Assembly (NCBI GenBank): GCA_011087745.1
Contig: JAALLB010000032.1
Span: 1 to 10,999 of the forward strand
Direction: 5' to 3'
Length of the DNA: 10,999 nucleotides
From: Hyphomicrobiales bacterium
Lineage (GTDB): Bacteria > Pseudomonadota > Alphaproteobacteria > Rhizobiales > Rhizobiaceae
Shown here in pieces: positions 6,834 through 10,999 of the stretch (positions are counted from its first letter, which is position 1; each line of letters begins with the position of its first letter). Under the pieces are notes generated by a model. The model was not told where the DNA came from and made no database searches. It worked only from the letters and a program-made list of their open reading frames with translations. Both the position numbers and the translations under genes were made by a program.

Positions 6834-7343
6834 GTGCTAATTAGCAGGATAATAGATTATCTTGGGTGCTTGCTTTTTTTCATGGCCAATTTTTTCAGTC
6901 GCACTTTACCAAAATTGGTAGCTTCCATGTGCAGAGCATTGTTGTTTATTTTTGTGTTTGCAGTCTTTTCCAGCAGCGTACTGAGATATGCATTGGATGC
7001 AGGTTCCGTAAAACTTGCAGACATAATTAGCTACGCTTTTGCAGCACTCATTCTTTTAAGTGTATTGGTTGCATTTTTTACCAACAAGCATATGCGCATT
7101 AACCTGCTTGCCGATGCAGGTAAGTTTTTTGATCGCCCATTACCCAGAATATTAGGTTCATTACCCTTTCTAGCTATAGCGGTTCTGTCTTTGCCGGCTA
7201 TTGGATTTTCTTGGTCCGTATTGGAAGGCTCAAGGGAGCCTGACGGTCTTGGTGGTTTGTTTATCTTGAAGTCGTTATTGCCCATATCATTTGGCTTGAT
7301 TGTAATTTTTTTATGTTTCAGCCGAAAAGATGATCAACGATGA
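6834..7343 (+). CDS. TRAP transporter small permease subunit (DctQ family)
   Basis: This is the four-helix small membrane subunit of a tripartite ATP-independent periplasmic transporter, which drives organic-acid uptake with the sodium gradient. Hydrophobic segments lie near residues 33-52, 62-82, 108-128 and 143-162. Family features are SSSVLRYAL at 46-54, NKHMRINLLADAG at 84-96, and the C-terminal REPDGLGGLFILKSLLPISFG (134-154). Its length of 169 residues is normal. The stop overlaps the large-subunit start as ATGA, showing translational coupling. The start is uncertain: GTG 6834 gives the longest frame but has no ribosome-binding site, and ATG 6882 (153 residues) also lacks a good one. 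Both choices keep all four helices. No DctP-type binding protein gene lies before or after it. Confidence 0.85.
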   Translation: MLISRIIDYLGCLLFFMANFFSRTLPKLVASMCRALLFIFVFAVFSSSVLRYALDAGSVKLADIISYAFAALILLSVLVAFFTNKHMRINLLADAGKFFDRPLPRILGSLPFLAIAVLSLPAIGFSWSVLEGSREPDGLGGLFILKSLLPISFGLIVIFLCFSRKDDQR

Positions 7344-8689
7344 GTGTGCAAACTTTGCTTTTGTTTCTGATGTTTGCAGGCGTCATCGCTGGTATTCTTT
7401 GTGGTGTGCGAATTTTGATTGTGCTGCTGTTTGTGCCCATGTTTTCAGCCATTGTTGGTGTTGGTTTTGGCGTATTTGACAGCGCCTTGTTTTTTGCTAT
7501 CCCCGAGCGAGTATTCGGTGTCATGAGCAATCAGGTTTTATTCGCGATTCCGCTATTTGTCTTGATGGGAAAATTGCTTGAGCATTCTGGGTTGGCCGAA
7601 AAAATGCTGCTGTCTCTTTCAAGCATAGCGCACAATAAAGGGCGTTCCCTTGCACTGGCTGTTCTTGCCACAAGTGTTGTTATTGCAGCGGCAACGGGAA
7701 TTATCGGCGCTACTATTACCATGTTGGCTGCCATTGCTTTGCCGGCACTTTTACGTGCTGGTGTATCTGAGAAATTATCCGCAGGCCTAATTTGCGCAGC
7801 AGGGTCTCTTGGGCAATTAATTCCACCTTCCATTGTTCTCATTTTGTTGAGTGACCAGATATCGAACGCCTGGATTCTAAGTCAACGAAACCTGGGTAAT
7901 TTTTCTCCAGAACCGATCTCGGTTGCGCATTTGTTTTCTGCTGCTTTATTACCAGGATTATTGTTAGCGGGACTATATGCAATTTACCTATTTTTTGCTT
8001 TGAAGTTGCCGAATGGGGAAAGTGATCTAGTTGTTAGGAAAGAATCGCCGGCTTTTTCCTGGCAGACTGTGTTGGTTTTTGGTGTCATTCTCTTGGTTCC
8101 GATATCAATTGTATTTGGTTTTGCAACAGCAACTGAAGCAGCAAGTGTTGGCGTAATTGGTACAATTTTGCTGATGTGGAACACCAGTGATGTTGCTATC
8201 TTCAAAAAAGCATTTCATGATGCTGTTGAGTTAACGGGCGTGATATTCGGTATCATTATCGCCGCTTCTGTTTTAGCTCTGGTTTTCAGGGGCCTTGGAG
8301 GGGATGAGAGTGTTTCCGTTCTTCTATCCTCAATTCCTGGAGATGCAATGGGTGCGCTTGTTGTTGTGATGCTGGTGATTTTTTTGCTTGGGTTTATTAT
8401 CGAATTCATCGAAATTACCTATATTGTAATTCCAATAGTTGCGCCCGTTTTGTTTGCAATGGGGGTTGATCCAATTTGGTTTGCAGTACTTGTTGCAATC
8501 AATCTGCAAGTTTCCTTTTTAACACCACCGTTAGGAATTGCGCTTTTCTACTTCCAGTCGATTTCCTCGATTAATGCTCTGGCACTTTATAAGGCGGTTT
8601 TGCCCTTTATCATTCTGCAAATTTTGGCCTTGCTGATTGTATTTATTTTCCCCATTGTTGCCATCTGGTTGCCGTCAATTCTGATTTGA
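7340..8689 (+). CDS. TRAP transporter large permease subunit (DctM family)
   Basis: This 449-residue inner-membrane protein forms the transport channel of a TRAP system, with about 12 hydrophobic segments across its whole length. Recognisable DctM marks are IPLFVLMGKLLEHSG (70-84), the re-entrant GSLGQLIPPSIVLILLSDQ (155-173), ATEAASVGVIGT (264-275) and FLTPPLGIALF (393-403). A polar stretch at about 175-200 and another at 222-240 lengthen it relative to minimal DctM proteins, as in the mannitol/chloroaromatic-type TRAP group; that subgroup label is tentative. The start ATG overlaps the small-subunit stop by four bases (ATGA), so the two are surely coexpressed. Glutaryl-CoA dehydrogenase follows 54 bases later. 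A dicarboxylate substrate such as glutarate is conceivable but rests only on that neighbour. Confidence 0.93.
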   Translation: MSVQTLLLFLMFAGVIAGILCGVRILIVLLFVPMFSAIVGVGFGVFDSALFFAIPERVFGVMSNQVLFAIPLFVLMGKLLEHSGLAEKMLLSLSSIAHNKGRSLALAVLATSVVIAAATGIIGATITMLAAIALPALLRAGVSEKLSAGLICAAGSLGQLIPPSIVLILLSDQISNAWILSQRNLGNFSPEPISVAHLFSAALLPGLLLAGLYAIYLFFALKLPNGESDLVVRKESPAFSWQTVLVFGVILLVPISIVFGFATATEAASVGVIGTILLMWNTSDVAIFKKAFHDAVELTGVIFGIIIAASVLALVFRGLGGDESVSVLLSSIPGDAMGALVVVMLVIFLLGFIIEFIEITYIVIPIVAPVLFAMGVDPIWFAVLVAINLQVSFLTPPLGIALFYFQSISSINALALYKAVLPFIILQILALLIVFIFPIVAIWLPSILI

Positions 8690-8713
8690 CAGTTTGGCTG
8701 ACGGGTATAAAAC
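8686..8713 (+). promoter_or_regulatory. Candidate promoter of the glutaryl-CoA dehydrogenase gene
   Basis: A perfect -35 box TTGACA (8686-8691) overlaps the stop of the TRAP large subunit gene. The -10 box is either TAAAAC (8708-8713, 16-base spacer) or TATAAA (8706-8711, 14-base spacer, rather short). It would give a leader of about 25 bases carrying GAGGAAG at 8732-8738. It may let the dehydrogenase gene be expressed apart from the transporter. Confidence 0.35.
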
Positions 8714-8743
8714 TAAATCTAATTTATTTGTGAGGAAGTTGTT

Positions 8744-9967
8744 ATGGGCGAAGCCGCAAAGCCACTTGAAGCTAAAAGTAATCCATCCCTGTCGAGCTTT
8801 TCATGGGAAGACCCATTTTTGTTGGAAGACCAACTGACAGAAGAAGAACGCATGATCCGAGATTCAGCAAAATCTTTTGCTGAAGACACGCTTTTTCCGC
8901 GTGTGAGTGATGCTTATCTGAATGAAACCGCTGCCCCAGAACTTTTTCCGATGATGGGTGAGATGGGTTTGCTTGGTTCAACAATTCCAGAGCAATATGG
9001 CGGCATTGACGCTGGTTATACGGCCTATGGTTTGGTTGCACGCGAAGTTGAGCGAGTTGATAGTGGTTATCGTTCAATGATGTCTGTTCAGTCATCATTG
9101 GTGATGTACCCAATTTATGCTTATGGCTCAAAAAACCAGCGTATGAAATATCTGCCCAAGCTTGCCTCTGGCGAGTTTATTGGATGTTTTGGTCTAACTG
9201 AACCCGATGCAGGGTCTGATCCGGGTGGAATGAAAACCACTGCCAAGAAAATAGATGGTGGCTATGTACTTAACGGTTCCAAAATGTGGATTTCCAACTC
9301 TCCATTTGCAGATGTTTTCGTAGTTTGGGCCAAGTCAGAGGCGCATGATGGTAAAATCAGAGGTTTTATTCTTGAAAAGGGAATGAAGGGTCTTTGTGCT
9401 CCCAAGATTGAAGGAAAGCTCTCACTTCGTGCTTCAACGACCGGTGAAATCGTGATGGACAATGTTGAAATTGACGAAGATCAACTTTTACCAAATGTGT
9501 CTGGCTTGAAAGGCCCCTTTGGGTGCCTTAACCGGGCTCGTTACGGGATTTCCTGGGGCGTTATGGGTGCTGCAGAAGATTGTTGGTTCCGTTCGCGCCA
9601 GTACGGTCTTGATCGCAAGCAGTTTGATAAGCCTCTTGCTGGCACTCAACTCTTCCAGAAGAAGCTTGCCGACATGCAAACGGAGATCGCACTGGGTTTG
9701 CAGGCCAGTTTGCGAGTTGGTCGTTTGATGGATGAAGGCCGTGCTGCGCCGGAGATGATATCAATTGTGAAGCGCAATAACTGCGGCAAGGCACTTGATA
9801 TTGCCCGCCAGGCTCGTGATATGCATGGCGGGAATGGTATTCAGGCTGAATATCATGTGATGCGACATTCTTCGAATCTTGAGACTGTAAACACCTATGA
9901 AGGCGCTCATGATGTACATGCGTTAATTCTGGGCCGTGCTCAAACGGGTATTCAAGCCTTTTTCTGA
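8744..9967 (+). CDS. gcdH: Glutaryl-CoA dehydrogenase (FAD-dependent, decarboxylating acyl-CoA dehydrogenase)
   Basis: This enzyme oxidises and decarboxylates glutaryl-CoA to crotonyl-CoA in lysine, tryptophan and glutarate breakdown, passing electrons to electron-transfer flavoprotein. At 407 residues it has the expected length. Marks of this subgroup are [18 protein letters not shown] (19-36), [20 protein letters not shown] (109-128), which carries the arginine that contacts the substrate carboxylate in known enzymes, and [16 protein letters not shown] (147-162) of the flavin-binding region. The C-terminal domain has [19 protein letters not shown] and then [20 protein letters not shown], with E386 as the catalytic base. 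Start: ATG 8744 with GAGGAAG five bases upstream, the best ribosome-binding site among the complete genes here. Only 17 bases separate it from the next gene, so the two are probably cotranscribed. No CoA-transferase gene for activating glutarate lies in the window. I am very confident of the function. Confidence 0.95.
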   Translation: MGEAAKPLEAKSNPSLSSFSWEDPFLLEDQLTEEERMIRDSAKSFAEDTLFPRVSDAYLNETAAPELFPMMGEMGLLGSTIPEQYGGIDAGYTAYGLVAREVERVDSGYRSMMSVQSSLVMYPIYAYGSKNQRMKYLPKLASGEFIGCFGLTEPDAGSDPGGMKTTAKKIDGGYVLNGSKMWISNSPFADVFVVWAKSEAHDGKIRGFILEKGMKGLCAPKIEGKLSLRASTTGEIVMDNVEIDEDQLLPNVSGLKGPFGCLNRARYGISWGVMGAAEDCWFRSRQYGLDRKQFDKPLAGTQLFQKKLADMQTEIALGLQASLRVGRLMDEGRAAPEMISIVKRNNCGKALDIARQARDMHGGNGIQAEYHVMRHSSNLETVNTYEGAHDVHALILGRAQTGIQAFF

Positions 9968-9984
9968 TTTTGACCGGAACCTTC

Positions 9985-10932
9985 ATGCAAATCGAAAACC
10001 CACGCAGTCGTAATCTCATTGCATGGACTGTGATGTTGAGCATTGGCACTTGTTGGGGGGCAACCATCCCGCTTGCCAAGGTTGCCGTATCTACTGGCTA
10101 TCAACCACTTGGCTTGATTTTCTGGCAGTTGGTCATCGGAGTTTTATTCCTAGGCCTTTTTTTGGTTTTCAGAGGTTGGAGACCAAGGCTTAATCGCGAG
10201 AAATTGGTCTTTTATTTGCTACTTTCCGTTTTCGGAACACTTTTACCCAATAGTTTTTCGTATTTGGCTGCAGCGGAATTACCGGCCGGTGTTATGGCTA
10301 TTGCAATAGCAACAGTGCCTATGTGGGGACTTGTAATGGCGCTTGGTATTGGGCTTGAAAAGTTCTCGGCAATTCGTGTTTTTGGAGTTCTTATCGGTTT
10401 TATTGCGATGGTAATGATTGCGGCCCCGCAAACCAGTTTGCCGGATTCTGAAAAAGCAATATTTGTCCTTGTCGCTCTAATTGCACCGTTTTGTTATGGG
10501 GTTGAAACTAATTTAATCGCTCTGAAGACTCCAAAAGATACGGATGCAATCTCGACATTATTTATGGCATCATTTGTTGGGTTAATTATTGTTACGCCTT
10601 TGACAATCGGATCTGGGCAATGGGTTGATTTAAGCGTTACTTGGAGTGCTCCAATTTATGCGCTTGTTGCTTCATCGGTTATTCATGCGGTTACCTATGT
10701 TGGTTACATTTGGCTGGTTGGGTTTGGAGGGCCGGTATTTGGTGTTCAGGTTGCCTATCCGGTGACCTTATCAGGTGTTCTGCTGAGTATTGTGTTCTTG
10801 GGTGAGGGGTATTCAACCTGGATATGGGCAGCACTTGTATTGGTGATATTTGGACTTGTCCTGGTGCAGCCGAAATTACATGATAATGAACTTGAATTGG
10901 AGGAAGACCATGTACGAGATTTCCGTAGCTGA
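9985..10932 (+). CDS. EamA/DMT superfamily transporter (10-TM permease)
   Basis: This 315-residue integral membrane protein has about ten hydrophobic segments arranged as two EamA repeats, roughly residues 10-145 and 160-295. The first repeat carries the usual SIGTCWGATIPLAKVAV near its start (19-35) and the pre-helix segment SYLAAAELPAGVMAIAIATVP typical of this family. The second repeat ends with SGVLLSIVFLGEGYSTWIWAALVLVIFGLVLV. Such proteins usually export amino acids or other small metabolites. Start: ATG 9985 has GGA at 9976-9978; an in-frame TTG at 9970 is possible but poorer. It lies 17 bases after the glutaryl-CoA dehydrogenase gene, suggesting a shared transcript. The hydrophilic C-terminus (DNELELEEDHVRDF) encodes the ribosome-binding site of the next short frame. 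Substrate unknown. Confidence 0.88.
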   Translation: MQIENPRSRNLIAWTVMLSIGTCWGATIPLAKVAVSTGYQPLGLIFWQLVIGVLFLGLFLVFRGWRPRLNREKLVFYLLLSVFGTLLPNSFSYLAAAELPAGVMAIAIATVPMWGLVMALGIGLEKFSAIRVFGVLIGFIAMVMIAAPQTSLPDSEKAIFVLVALIAPFCYGVETNLIALKTPKDTDAISTLFMASFVGLIIVTPLTIGSGQWVDLSVTWSAPIYALVASSVIHAVTYVGYIWLVGFGGPVFGVQVAYPVTLSGVLLSIVFLGEGYSTWIWAALVLVIFGLVLVQPKLHDNELELEEDHVRDFRS

Positions 10933-10990
10933 GCACCCAAAAAAGTTTGTTATACCCATCCTACTCCAAAACCCGAATGTTTTGGTGTGA
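10910..10990 (+). CDS. Possible 26-residue overlapping frame with a strong ribosome-binding site
   Basis: ATG 10910 follows GGAGG (10899-10903) at six bases, one of the strongest Shine-Dalgarno sites in the window, and overlaps the last 23 bases of the EamA gene. The frame encodes MYEISVAEHPKKFVIPILLQ and six more residues, then TGA at 10988-10990. No family is recognised. It could be a genuine small protein, a leader peptide, or the start of a longer gene broken by a frame error near the window edge. The purine-rich GGAGGAAGA also simply encodes part of the upstream protein (EEDH), so chance is possible. Confidence 0.35.
   Translation: MYEISVAEHPKKFVIPILLQNPNVLV
10966..10985. repeat. Perfect hairpin CCAAAAC-CCGAAT-GTTTTGG
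   Basis: Seven-bp perfect arms (10966-10972 and 10979-10985) enclose a 6-base loop within the end of the short frame. Two further pairs (AC with GT) form if one mismatch is allowed. No T-tract follows within the window, so it does not qualify as a standard intrinsic terminator, although it could end transcription after the EamA gene or be an operator. Confidence 0.35.
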
Positions 10991-10999
10991 TATGATACG

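Noticed and set aside
9561..10079. 172-residue minus-strand frame
   Set aside because: It lies opposite glutaryl-CoA dehydrogenase and the EamA start, and has no recognisable domain. It is a shadow of the real genes.
1..10999. CRISPR array, tRNA, rRNA, insertion sequence or prophage elements
   Set aside because: I saw no spaced direct repeats, no tRNA cloverleaf, no transposase or integrase frame and no terminal repeats on either strand.

Overview
The window reads as chromosomal DNA of an AT-rich alphaproteobacterium, probably close to Hyphomicrobiales (Rhizobiales). This is inferred from the style of several proteins: a PPSKMG-type D,D-carboxypeptidase, a rhizobial-type M20 amidohydrolase, an N-acyl amino acid synthase FeeM-like acyltransferase, a TRAP transporter and a glutaryl-CoA dehydrogenase of the type beginning [13 protein letters not shown]. 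No search was run. I see no tRNA, rRNA, CRISPR array, insertion sequence or phage gene. Coding density is high and no gene-free stretch exceeds 140 bases.

Left part (1-1916): two disrupted genes are transcribed divergently from an 86-bp gap. On the minus strand is a secreted penicillin-binding D-alanyl-D-alanine carboxypeptidase whose frame breaks near position 98, before the KTG motif. On the plus strand is an M20 amidohydrolase interrupted by one in-frame TAA at 1536-1538, with homology continuing in the same frame on both sides. The gap holds a perfect 15-bp dyad of GntR/FadR type lying on the -35 box of a plausible promoter for the amidohydrolase.

Middle part (1919-6789): a Crp/Fnr-family regulator (minus strand) faces away from a TauE/SafE-type membrane transporter (plus strand), and two perfect dyads lie between them. 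Next comes a membrane-anchored PAS-GGDEF-EAL protein with intact cyclase, inhibitory and phosphodiesterase motifs. A FeeM-like acyltransferase, related to acyl-homoserine-lactone synthases, follows. A second-messenger enzyme and a possible signal-molecule synthase are therefore neighbours.

Right part (6834-10990): a co-directional run encodes the small and large membrane subunits of a TRAP transporter (ATGA overlap) with no solute-binding protein in the window, then glutaryl-CoA dehydrogenase, then an EamA/DMT-family exporter or permease. A very short frame with a strong ribosome-binding site overlaps the end of the last gene. The set suggests uptake or efflux of organic acids linked to glutaryl-CoA (lysine/tryptophan/glutarate) catabolism, but that link is inferred from adjacency only.

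I did not find a clear new multi-gene system. The points most worth a second look are the nonsense-interrupted amidohydrolase, the FeeM-like gene beside the c-di-GMP enzyme, the paired dyads beside the Crp/Fnr gene, and the TRAP pair lacking its binding protein.
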